DNA of 10,675 nt from an uncultured Oscillospiraceae bacterium (GTDB lineage Bacteria; Bacillota; Clostridia; Oscillospirales; Oscillospiraceae), in contig CAJLCG010000078.1 of the NCBI GenBank assembly GCA_905205085.1, positions 1 through 10,675 of the forward strand, given 5' to 3'. Position numbers and translations under genes: made by a program. Under the pieces are notes generated by a model that was given only the letters and a program-made list of their open reading frames with translations, was not told where the DNA came from and made no database searches. The stretch's first letter is position 1; every line of letters starts with the position of its first letter. Of this stretch, positions 1 to 6,176 are shown in pieces.

Positions 1-1434
1 GGGAGCGTACTTCTCAAAGACGGAGGCCATGATGCCCTCGCCCTTGGTGTCGGTGAGGAACTCGTTGCGGTAGCCGAACAGGCCGCGGGAGGGGACCAGG
101 AACTCCAGCTTGGTGCGGTTGCCCACGGGAGTCATGGACTGGAACTCGCCCTTACGGGAGCCCAGCTTCTCCATCACCGCGCCCACGCAGTCGTTGGGCA
201 CGTCGGCCACCAGGCGCTCGATGGGCTCGCACTTCTTGCCGTCGATCTCCTGGTAGAGCACACGGGGGGGAGAAACCTGGAACTCATAGCCTTCCCGGCG
301 CATGGTCTCCATCAGGATGGACAGAGACATCTCGCCGCGGCCGGCCACGTTGAAGGAGTCGGTGGAGTCCTCCATCTCGGTGACCCGCAGGGACACGTCC
401 TTCAGGGTCTCACGGAACAGGCGGTCCCGGAGCTGACGGGAGGTGACAAACTTGCCCTCCTTGCCCGCGAAGGGGGAGTCGTTGACGGAGAAGGTCATCT
501 CAATGGTGGGAGCGGAGATCTTCACGAACTCGATGGGCTCCACGCAGTCGGGGGCGCAGATGGTGTCGCCGATGGTGATGTCGCCGATGCCGCTCATGGC
601 AATGATATTGCCGGCGGTGGCCTCCTGGACGGGCACCTTGGCCAGGCCGTCAAACTGGTACAGAGCGGTGGCCTTGGCCTTCTTGGCGGGGGCGTCGGGA
701 TCGTGGTAGTTGCACACCACGATCTCCTGGTTCTGCTTAATGGTGCCCCGCTCGATGCGGCCGATGGCGATGCGGCCTACGAACTCGCTGTAGTCGATGG
801 AGCTCACCAGCATCTGGAAGGGAGCATCCACATCCACGTCGGGAGCGGGGATATACTCCAGAATGGTGTCGAAGAGAGGCTTGAGGTCGCTGCCCGCCTC
901 GTCAGGCTGAACGGAGGCAGTGCCCTGACGGCCGGAGCAGAAGAGCATGGGGCTGTCCAGCTGCTCGTCGGTGGCGTCCAGATCCATCAGCAGCTCCAGC
1001 ACCTCGTCGATGACCTCGTAGACGCGCTGGTCGGGACGGTCGATCTTGTTGACCACCACGATAACCCGGTGGCCCAGCTCCAGGGCCTTGGAGAGCACGA
1101 AGCGGGTCTGGGGCATGGGGCCCTCGGCGGCGTCCACCAGCAGGATAACGCCGTTGACCATCTTCAGGATACGCTCCACCTCGCCGCCGAAGTCGGCGTG
1201 GCCCGGGGTGTCCACGATGTTGATCTTCACGTCGCCGTACTGCACGGCGGTGTTCTTGGCGGTAATGGTGATGCCGCGCTCCCGCTCCAGATCGTTGGAG
1301 TCCATGACGCGCTCCACCACAGTCTGATTCTCACGGTACACGCCGGACTGCTTGAGCATCTGGTCCACCAGGGTGGTCTTGCCGTGGTCGACGTGAGCAA
1401 TAATCGCGATATTTCTCAGCTTCTCGTTCTTCAT
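1..1434 (-). CDS. typA: Translational GTPase TypA/BipA, partial (C-terminus outside window)
   Basis: This ribosome-associated GTPase of the EF-G/LepA superfamily acts in the cytoplasm on 50S assembly and stress or cold adaptation (family knowledge). The reading frame is open from the ATG at 1434 to base 1, giving 478 residues of a family usually about 605-615 long, so roughly 130 C-terminal residues are missing. Visible motifs are the P-loop AHVDHGKTT (residues 13-21), switch I RERGITI (51-57), DTPGHADF (75-82) and NKID (129-132). Domain II, the EF-G III-like domain ([19 protein letters not shown]) and the start of domain V follow. A clean TCCTCCT (1443-1449, reading AGGAGGA on the coding strand) lies 8 nt upstream and fixes the start. 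It is transcribed away from the SOS-linked small gene and looks monocistronic at its 5' end. Identification is secure. Confidence 0.97.
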   Translation of the reverse strand, partial: MKNEKLRNIAIIAHVDHGKTTLVDQMLKQSGVYRENQTVVERVMDSNDLERERGITITAKNTAVQYGDVKINIVDTPGHADFGGEVERILKMVNGVILLVDAAEGPMPQTRFVLSKALELGHRVIVVVNKIDRPDQRVYEVIDEVLELLMDLDATDEQLDSPMLFCSGRQGTASVQPDEAGSDLKPLFDTILEYIPAPDVDVDAPFQMLVSSIDYSEFVGRIAIGRIERGTIKQNQEIVVCNYHDPDAPAKKAKATALYQFDGLAKVPVQEATAGNIIAMSGIGDITIGDTICAPDCVEPIEFVKISAPTIEMTFSVNDSPFAGKEGKFVTSRQLRDRLFRETLKDVSLRVTEMEDSTDSFNVAGRGEMSLSILMETMRREGYEFQVSPPRVLYQEIDGKKCEPIERLVADVPNDCVGAVMEKLGSRKGEFQSMTPVGNRTKLEFLVPSRGLFGYRNEFLTDTKGEGIMASVFEKYAP

Positions 1435-1501
1435 CTACAAACTCCTCCTATATCCAAACGGGCAGCCGCTTCAAAAGCAGCACAATACGCTTTGACGAAA
1501 C

Positions 1502-1530
1502 ATTATACCGCCAGATGGCGGAAAAAGCAA
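1502..1530 (-). promoter_or_regulatory. Sigma-A-type promoter of typA with a palindrome in the spacer
   Basis: On the minus strand, TTGCTT (1525-1530) is separated by exactly 17 nt from a perfect TATAAT (1502-1507). The predicted transcript starts near 1495, giving a leader of about 60 nt. The spacer contains a perfect 6-bp inverted repeat, CCGCCA-GA-TGGCGG (1508-1521), directly abutting the -10. Such a placement is typical of repressor operators, but the binding protein is unknown and it could be chance. Confidence 0.75.
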
Positions 1531-1667
1531 CGGTCTTCGAAAAAATCTCACACAAATTTGACTCAAAACCACCCCGTTCTTCCAGAAAAAAAGACGGTGG
1601 GGCGGTGGAAAGAGATGTGGAAAAGTGTGTGGAAAGTGTGTAAAACCGAAAAGATGTTCGACAGCAC

Positions 1668-1696
1668 TTGACAAACTCGAACATATGTTGTATCTT
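1668..1696 (+). promoter_or_regulatory. Promoter of the SOS-linked small gene
   Basis: A consensus TTGACA (1668-1673) lies 17 nt upstream of TATCTT (1691-1696), which matches 4 of 6 of the -10 consensus. LexA box 1 lies entirely in the spacer and touches the -10, so repressor binding would block RNA polymerase. Confidence 0.8.
1678..1691 (+). promoter_or_regulatory. LexA/DinR operator (SOS box 1)
   Basis: CGAACATATGTTGT matches the Gram-positive consensus CGAACRNRYGTTYC at 12 of 14 positions, including the full CGAAC and GTT half-site cores. It lies between the -35 and -10 elements. Confidence 0.88.
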
Positions 1697-1702
1697 TCAA
1701 AT

Positions 1703-1716
1703 AGAACATTCGTTCC
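1703..1716 (+). promoter_or_regulatory. LexA/DinR operator (SOS box 2)
   Basis: AGAACATTCGTTCC contains the perfect core GAAC-N4-GTTC and matches the Gram-positive consensus at 12 of 14 positions. It is centred 25 bp downstream of box 1, just after the predicted transcription start, so two LexA dimers could bind the promoter. A weaker third site, CGAAAAGATGTTCG (1647-1660, one mismatch in the core), lies upstream of the -35. Confidence 0.85.
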
Positions 1717-1761
1717 TGATTTTTTGAAACCAGGAGCTGAGCGATACAGGGAGGGAACGCC

Positions 1762-2016
1762 ATGCAGACCGTTTATCAGACCATCTCCATCCGTCCCCGG
1801 TGGGAGGCTCCCCGGGCGGAGGAAAAGATCATTGACCTGGCCCAGTACCGCCGGAAGCTGGAGCGGGAGCAGCGAACGGAGTGGGAAGAGCCGGACGTGC
1901 AGCCCCGAGTCCGGTCCAGCCAGCGGCGCAACCGTTGGGGGCTCTACTGGGATGCGGTGGCCAGTTTGGGTGTGGTGGCCATGGCGGTGACCTTCTGCGT
2001 GGAGCTTCTGCTGTAA
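1762..2016 (+). CDS. Small tail-anchored membrane protein, SOS-regulated; candidate division inhibitor
   Basis: The product is 84 residues and I do not recognise a named family. Residues 1-60 are soluble and highly charged. They include a predicted helix, EEKIIDLAQYRRKLEREQ (about 20-37), and a basic stretch, RSSQRRNRW (51-59). Residues 63-84 form one hydrophobic segment ending at the C-terminus, so the protein is probably an N-in, tail-anchored inner-membrane protein. The start is set by AGGGAGG (1748-1754), 7 nt upstream. The promoter carries two strong LexA boxes, so expression after DNA damage is expected. By analogy with small SOS-induced membrane or division inhibitors (YneA in Bacillus, SidA in Caulobacter), a cell-division checkpoint role is plausible, but there is no LysM domain and no visible homology. 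It could also be a membrane toxin or an SOS effector of another kind. Confidence 0.82.
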   Translation: MQTVYQTISIRPRWEAPRAEEKIIDLAQYRRKLEREQRTEWEEPDVQPRVRSSQRRNRWGLYWDAVASLGVVAMAVTFCVELLL

Positions 2017-2030
2017 TTCTTACGTAGTTT

Positions 2031-2626
2031 TTGTAGGAGGGTTCCGCCCTGCGGGGCGAGGGGGCGTTGTTCCTTTCTGAGCGATCAGAAAGGAACCAAA
2101 GAATCGCCGGGGGTCTCCTTCGATGAACACCTCGCCGTAGGCGGGTGTTCATAGGCGTCGTCCCCCGGCCCCCCAATTACGGGGGACGCCCTCCTGGAAG
2201 ATAGGCACTTGCGTCCGGCGGCTCCGAAAACAAGACCTTGCGTCCTTCTTGCCCCGGGGACACAGGCCCCTGCCCGGTGTGAAGTTTAAAAGTGTCTGCG
2301 CTGTACGGACATCGCCTACTCTGGCGAAGCCGTGGCAGCTGGTCCGCCGACCACCGCCGCACCCAACAGGTAGGCAGGCACCAGGCGGCGTGCAATAGAA
2401 ACATCAGCTTGCAAATTTTGATGGAAAAAGGCCCCTGTGGGCCGAGAATAGGACGGAAACAAATCTTGATTTTGCCCGCCGGGGTTTACCAAAAGCCCGA
2501 AGTGGCCCGCTCCCGTAAAAATGGGGTCCAGGGGTGGCGACTTGGAACGCCCGCTCCGCGTGGCGTTCCTCGGAGCCACACTCCCTGGTGCCTTTTTGGT
2601 TCCTTTTTGGGCAAGCAAAAAGGAAC
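2031..2626 (+). repeat. Large structured intergenic repeat, copy 1
   Basis: This is a non-coding element of about 595 bp that starts 14 nt after the small gene's stop codon. The left end has AGGGTTCCGCCCTGCGGGGC (2038-2057) and a 12-bp hairpin with a GCGA loop (2069-2096). Next comes a long stem: GCCGGGGG (2106-2113) pairing with CCCCCGGC (2162-2169), enclosing ATGAACACC/GGTGTTCAT (2123-2131/2144-2152). Then follows GGGG...CCCC around ACACAGG (2256-2270). The conserved core (2292-2397) begins GTGTCTGCGCTGTACGGACA. The right arm mirrors the left: GGCCC-CTGT-GGGCC (2430-2443), CCAGGG/CCCTGG (2528-2533/2583-2588) enclosing GGAACGCC/GGCGTTCC (2544-2551/2562-2569), and an end hairpin (2599-2626). 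Copies 2 and 3 share this order of parts. No credible protein is encoded. Confidence 0.88.
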
Positions 2627-2651
2627 ACTCGTTCCCATAAAAACAAAAAAC

Positions 2652-2683
2652 TTATCCACATTTTTATCAAAGTCTGTGGACAA
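2652..2683. promoter_or_regulatory. Inverted pair of DnaA-box-like sites
   Basis: A perfect DnaA box, TTATCCACA (2652-2660), faces TGTGGACAA (2675-2683), the complement of TTGTCCACA with one mismatch, 14 nt away. The pair lies in a convergent intergenic gap between repeat copy 1 and the terminator. A further perfect TTATCCACA occurs inside the neighbouring MurE-like gene (3019-3027). Binding by DnaA is inferred from sequence only. Confidence 0.4.
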
Positions 2684-2731
2684 AAAACCGGAACCCAAGC
2701 AGATACACCTCTGCCAAGGTTCCGGTTTTTT
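2682..2731. terminator. Long bidirectional intrinsic terminator
   Basis: A perfect 14-bp stem, AAAAAACCGGAACC (2682-2695) with GGTTCCGGTTTTTT (2718-2731), is capped by a second hairpin, GCAGA/TCTGC (2699-2703/2710-2714). The A-tract and T-tract give a U-run on either strand. It therefore serves both the MurE-like gene, whose stop codon is 22 nt away, and anything reading through from the small SOS gene. Confidence 0.92.
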
Positions 2732-2753
2732 CATTGCTTATGGAAAGGAAAAG

Positions 2754-4751
2754 TCAGGCGGAAACACAAATGCCCAGCACCCGCTGTCCCAATGCATCCA
2801 GCAGCAGCACATGCTCTCCGGTGCGGCACAGAATGACGCAGCGGCCCACGCCGCCCTCCACTGCCTGGAGGGCCAGCTTCAAGGTCTCGGCCAGGGCGGC
2901 GGGCAGCGCACCCTCCGAGAGCAGCTCGGCGGCCTTCTTGCCGTCCATGCGGAGAAGCTCGGCCTGGCGGTTCTCGCCCAGGGCCAGGGAGGGCTCCTCC
3001 TCCACAAAGTAGATGAGTTTATCCACATGCATGCTCTGTGCGGTGGACAAAGCCTGCGCCCGGTCCTGCATCAGCACCGCGGTGCCGCCCGCGGCGGTAA
3101 TGGCCGCGGCATCGGCGGCAATGTCCTGGCCCTGTTCCGGCAGACAGATGACAAAGGTTTTGCCCTTCAAGCTCTCCAGAGCGGGCAGGGTCTCCAGCGC
3201 CTTCTGGGCCGGAGCGGCGGGGGTGAGGCGGTGGCGCAGGTCGTACTCCTGCAAAAACGCCTGGACGTACTCCACGTCGGTGGGGGTGTCAATATATTCG
3301 GTGCCCCGCTTCTGCCGGGTCTCCCGGCCCTTGCCGGTGAGCAGCAGCACGGTGGGCTTTTCACTCTCCAGCACCGCCTGGCGGATGGCTTCGCCCCGGT
3401 TGGGGATGATGGAGCAGCGGGCCTTGCCCTTCTCCACGTTGGGCCGGATCTCGTTGCAGATGTCCAGGGTGTCCTCTTCCCCGCTGTCCTCTTCGGTGAG
3501 GTACACCCGGTCACACCAGGCTCCGGCGGCCTCGCCCAGGTCATGGCGGCGATCGTAGGCCTTCTTCCCCGGGCAGCCGAACACGATGGCCAGCTCCCGC
3601 TCGGGGTACTCCGCCCGGACAGAGGAAAACAGGGTCTCAAAGCTCAGGCGGTTGTGGGCGTAGTCCACAATGGACAGCACCCGCCCGTCCGCGTTGGCGT
3701 ACACCTCCATGCGGCCGGGCACCCGGGCCCGCACCAGCCCGTCGTACACCGCCCACTCGGGGATGTCCAGGGCCTCGCACAGGGCGGCGGCTCCCAGGGC
3801 GTTTTCCACGTTAAAGAGACCGGGCATGGTCAGCCGCATCTGGCGGGTGTACCGGGGGGTGCGCAGGGTGAAGAGAATCTGCCCGTCCTCCTTGTGTACG
3901 TCGCTGGCGTACACCTGGGCGGCGGGGTCCTTCTGGGAGAAGGTAATGATGGGGGCTCCGGCGGCCTGGGCGGCCTCCAGCACCCGCTGAGCGTGATCAC
4001 AGTCCAGGTTCACACAGCTGATGTGGGCCTGGGCAAAAATCTTCAGCTTGGAGGCAAAATAGTCCTCAAAATCCGGGTGCTCAATGGGAGAAATGTGGTC
4101 GTAGCCGATGTTGAGAAAGCACGCGGCGGCAAACTCGGTGCACAGGGAGCGGTGGTATTTCAGCGCCTGACTGGACACCTCCATGGTCACATACTCCAGC
4201 CCCGTCTGGGCGGCGTTGGCGAAGTGGCGCTGCAGGTCCAGGGGCTCCGGGGTGGTGAGGTGGGACTCAAAGCGCTCCACGCCATCGTAGGTGTCAATGG
4301 AGGAGACTACGCCGGTCTCCCCTCTCCCCTGGCTCTCCTGATACCGGTCCAGGATGGATTTCATATAGTAGGCGGTGGACGACTTGCCCTTGGTGCCGGT
4401 GATGCCGATGACCTTCAGCTTGCCGGAGGGGTGGTCGTAGAACCGGTCGGCCAGTGGGGCCAGCACCCGGCGGGTGTCGGTGATGGCAATGCGGGGCAGG
4501 CCGGGGACGGTGTCCTCCTCCTGGCTGACGCAGGCCATGGCGCCCTGGTCCCGGGCCATCTCCAGGAATTTAGTCTGGAAGTGGGCGCCCTTACGGATAA
4601 ACAGGGTGCCGGGGGCCACCTGCCGGGAGTCGCAGGTGAGGCCGGTGACCGGCTGGTTCCGGTCCAGGCCGTCGGGAATGGGGGCGGCAAGCAGATTCTG
4701 CTCCGCGAGCAGGTCCAGGTAGTCGCCCAGGGTATGAACGGGGATGGTCAT
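2754..4751 (-). CDS. Lysine-type MurE-like muropeptide ligase with fused ArgB-like C-terminal domain
   Basis: 665 residues. Residues 1-505 form a three-domain Mur ligase of the streptococcal (L-Lys) MurE kind, an ATP-dependent cytoplasmic enzyme that adds the third residue to UDP-MurNAc-dipeptide. Visible motifs: TCDSR (39-43), P-loop GITGTKGKSS (116-125), TTPEP (166-170), EVSSQAL (191-197), HPDFEDYFASK (225-235, probable carbamylated Lys235), RVPGRMEV (343-350), DYAHN (363-367) and GKGRE (473-477). Where DAP-adding MurE has DNPR this protein has EDSG (421-424), so DAP is unlikely to be the substrate. Residues about 528-665 resemble the C-terminal half of acetylglutamate kinase (VDKLIYFVEE; MDGKKAAELLSEG; LQAVEGGVGRCVIL), but the GMIPK-like motif is lost, so this part is probably non-catalytic. 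I chose the ATG at 4751, not 4877: GGGAGG lies 8 nt upstream (4760-4765), and the earlier frame overlaps the racemase. It lies 22 nt after the racemase stop, in the same operon. Attached residue is inferred. Confidence 0.9.
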   Translation of the reverse strand: MTIPVHTLGDYLDLLAEQNLLAAPIPDGLDRNQPVTGLTCDSRQVAPGTLFIRKGAHFQTKFLEMARDQGAMACVSQEEDTVPGLPRIAITDTRRVLAPLADRFYDHPSGKLKVIGITGTKGKSSTAYYMKSILDRYQESQGRGETGVVSSIDTYDGVERFESHLTTPEPLDLQRHFANAAQTGLEYVTMEVSSQALKYHRSLCTEFAAACFLNIGYDHISPIEHPDFEDYFASKLKIFAQAHISCVNLDCDHAQRVLEAAQAAGAPIITFSQKDPAAQVYASDVHKEDGQILFTLRTPRYTRQMRLTMPGLFNVENALGAAALCEALDIPEWAVYDGLVRARVPGRMEVYANADGRVLSIVDYAHNRLSFETLFSSVRAEYPERELAIVFGCPGKKAYDRRHDLGEAAGAWCDRVYLTEEDSGEEDTLDICNEIRPNVEKGKARCSIIPNRGEAIRQAVLESEKPTVLLLTGKGRETRQKRGTEYIDTPTDVEYVQAFLQEYDLRHRLTPAAPAQKALETLPALESLKGKTFVICLPEQGQDIAADAAAITAAGGTAVLMQDRAQALSTAQSMHVDKLIYFVEEEPSLALGENRQAELLRMDGKKAAELLSEGALPAALAETLKLALQAVEGGVGRCVILCRTGEHVLLLDALGQRVLGICVSA

Positions 4752-4773
4752 AGCGGATACCTCCCAAGTGGAA

Positions 4774-5487
4774 TCAGAATACAGCCCGCAGGGGCTTGTG
4801 GCATGCTTCAATGGAGCGCTGGGCCAGCACGGCCATGGCGTCGGTGTAGAAGGGGGACAGGTGGTGCTGGTTGGCAAAGACGGACAGCTCGGTGCAGGCC
4901 AGCACGGCGCAGTCGCAGCCCTGCTCCACCAGGTCCTTAGTGAAGGCGGTAAACTTCTCCGGGTCCCCTGCCTTGCCCGCCTTGATGTCGTCGTAAATCA
5001 GGGACATCACCTGCTTTTGGGCGGCGGGCCGGGGGGCGGCGGCGTACACGCCCAGGGCGGCAAACTCCTTCTGGTACAGGCCGGTCTGGATGGTGCCGTC
5101 GGTGGCTAAAATGCCGGGGCGCTTTTTCCCCTGACTTACCAGAAGCCGAGCGGTCTCCCGAATCATGTGGATGATGGGGATGGAAATCTGCTCCTGCACC
5201 CGGTCCAGGAAGTAGTGGGAGGTGTTGCAGGGTACCGCGATGGCGGTGCACCCCGCCCCCTCCAGCATCCGGGCGTCGGAAAGCAGGCGCTCGTAGACTT
5301 CGTCCTTCTGTGCCTGAGTGCCCAGGATGGCCGCCGTGCGGTCGGGCATGGCGCAGTCGGAAAAAATCAGCACCGAGAGGTGCTCCTGATCGGTGCGGGC
5401 GTTGGTGCGGTCGATGATATATTGATAAAAGGTGTTGGTGGCCTGAGGGCCCATGCCCCCGATGACGCCAAGACGGTCGTTGCTCAT
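4774..5487 (-). CDS. Aspartate/glutamate racemase family protein (probable aspartate racemase)
   Basis: 237 residues, the usual length for this PLP-independent, two-cysteine racemase family (RacD/YgeA-like). It interconverts L- and D-Asp (or Glu) in the cytoplasm by two-base chemistry. Visible features: GVIGGMGPQAT near the N-terminus (7-17), which is typical of aspartate racemases, and the two catalytic cysteines in VPCNTSHYF (Cys87) and LACTELS (Cys198). The start has TGAGGT (5495-5500) 7 nt upstream. It is followed after 22 nt by the MurE-like gene. Together with the ATP-grasp ligase further upstream, the setting recalls the Asp racemase/Asl pairs of Enterococcus faecium and Lactococcus, which favours D-Asp over D-Glu. 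A TATATT (5513-5518) just upstream could be a -10 element, but no convincing -35 is seen. Repeat copy 2 separates this gene from the ATP-grasp gene. Confidence 0.93.
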   Translation of the reverse strand: MSNDRLGVIGGMGPQATNTFYQYIIDRTNARTDQEHLSVLIFSDCAMPDRTAAILGTQAQKDEVYERLLSDARMLEGAGCTAIAVPCNTSHYFLDRVQEQISIPIIHMIRETARLLVSQGKKRPGILATDGTIQTGLYQKEFAALGVYAAAPRPAAQKQVMSLIYDDIKAGKAGDPEKFTAFTKDLVEQGCDCAVLACTELSVFANQHHLSPFYTDAMAVLAQRSIEACHKPLRAVF

Positions 5488-5520
5488 CTAAAATACCTCA
5501 TTTAATTGGGGCGAATATAT

Positions 5521-6162
5521 CGTAGGGGCGACCTGCGGTCGCCTAAGGAGACGGATGTTACTTTCTGTACGCGCAGAAAGTAACCAAAGACGCGCCAAGG
5601 GGGCTCCTTCGACGAACACCTGGCTTACGCCGGTGTTCATAGGCGTCGCCCCCCTGGACTCCCGTTTACGGGGGACGCCCTCCTGGATGCTGGGTATGTT
5701 CATCCGGCGGGCAAAACCAGGTCGGATGCCTTTCTTGCCCCGGCCCACAGGGGCCTACCGGGGCAGAAATTAAGGAGTGTCTGCGCTGTACGGACACCGC
5801 CTACCCTGGCAAAACCGTGGCAGCTGGTCCGTGGTCGCGGGCGGCGATCAGCCGCCCATTCGACCACCACCGCACCCAACAGGTAGGCAGGCACCAGGCG
5901 GTGTACGGTAGAGCGGAAATGATTTCAAATTTCGGTGGCAAAAGGGCCCTGTGGCCCGAGAATAGAACGGAAGCCGGTCAATATTTTGCCCGCCGGGGAT
6001 AACTGAAAGGCCAAAGTTGCCCACCCCCGTAAAAGGGGGCTTGGGGGCACGCCGCCTGTGCGCACTGCCGCAGGCAGGGTGCGCACCGAAGGCAGCCCCC
6101 AACGGGTCTTTGGTTCCTTTCTGACCGCTCAGAAAGGAACCCGCCCCGCAGGGCGGAACCCT
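5521..6162 (+). repeat. Large structured intergenic repeat, copy 2
   Basis: About 640 bp of non-coding sequence fills the gap between the ATP-grasp and racemase genes. Left end: GGCGACC-TGC-GGTCGCC (5527-5543), then an 11-bp hairpin GTTACTTTCTG/CAGAAAGTAAC (5557-5584). Next is CCAAGGGGG/CCCCCTGG (5595-5603/5650-5657) enclosing GAACACC/GGTGTTC (5614-5638), followed by GGCCC-ACAG-GGGCC (5742-5755). The core is 5777-5912 and carries an extra hairpin not present in the other copies: GTGGTCG.GGGCGGC/GCCGCCC.CGACCAC (5831-5867). Right arm: GGGCC-CTGT-GGCCC (5945-5958), TTGGGGG/CCCCCAA (6041-6047/6096-6102) enclosing two GTGCGCAC (6058-6065, 6079-6086), and a 13-bp end hairpin (6112-6141). The last 21 bases (6142-6162) are an exact inverted match to 2038-2058 in copy 1. 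It ends 14 nt from the ATP-grasp stop codon. Confidence 0.88.
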
Positions 6163-6176
6163 CTTAACAATCAAAC

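Noticed and set aside
1647..1660. A third full LexA box
   Set aside because: CGAAAAGATGTTCG has only one good half-site and one core mismatch; it is mentioned but not listed as an independent operator.
703..1671. 322-codon open frame on the plus strand opposite typA
   Set aside because: It is a shadow of typA; its tail crosses the typA promoter and ribosome site.
4752..4877. Longer N-terminus for the MurE-like protein (start at 4877)
   Set aside because: The extra 42 residues overlap the racemase C-terminus, lack Mur ligase similarity and have no ribosome site, while the start at 4751 has one at good distance.
2292..4940. 882-codon open frame on the plus strand
   Set aside because: It lies antisense to the MurE-like gene and starts inside repeat copy 1. 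Its translation is Gly/Gln/Val/His-rich with no motif, as expected opposite a GC-biased gene.
5521..6162. Repeat as a CRISPR array or an insertion sequence with transposase
   Set aside because: There are no regular short repeats with unique spacers and no transposase-like frame in any copy; no target-site duplication is evident at the ends.
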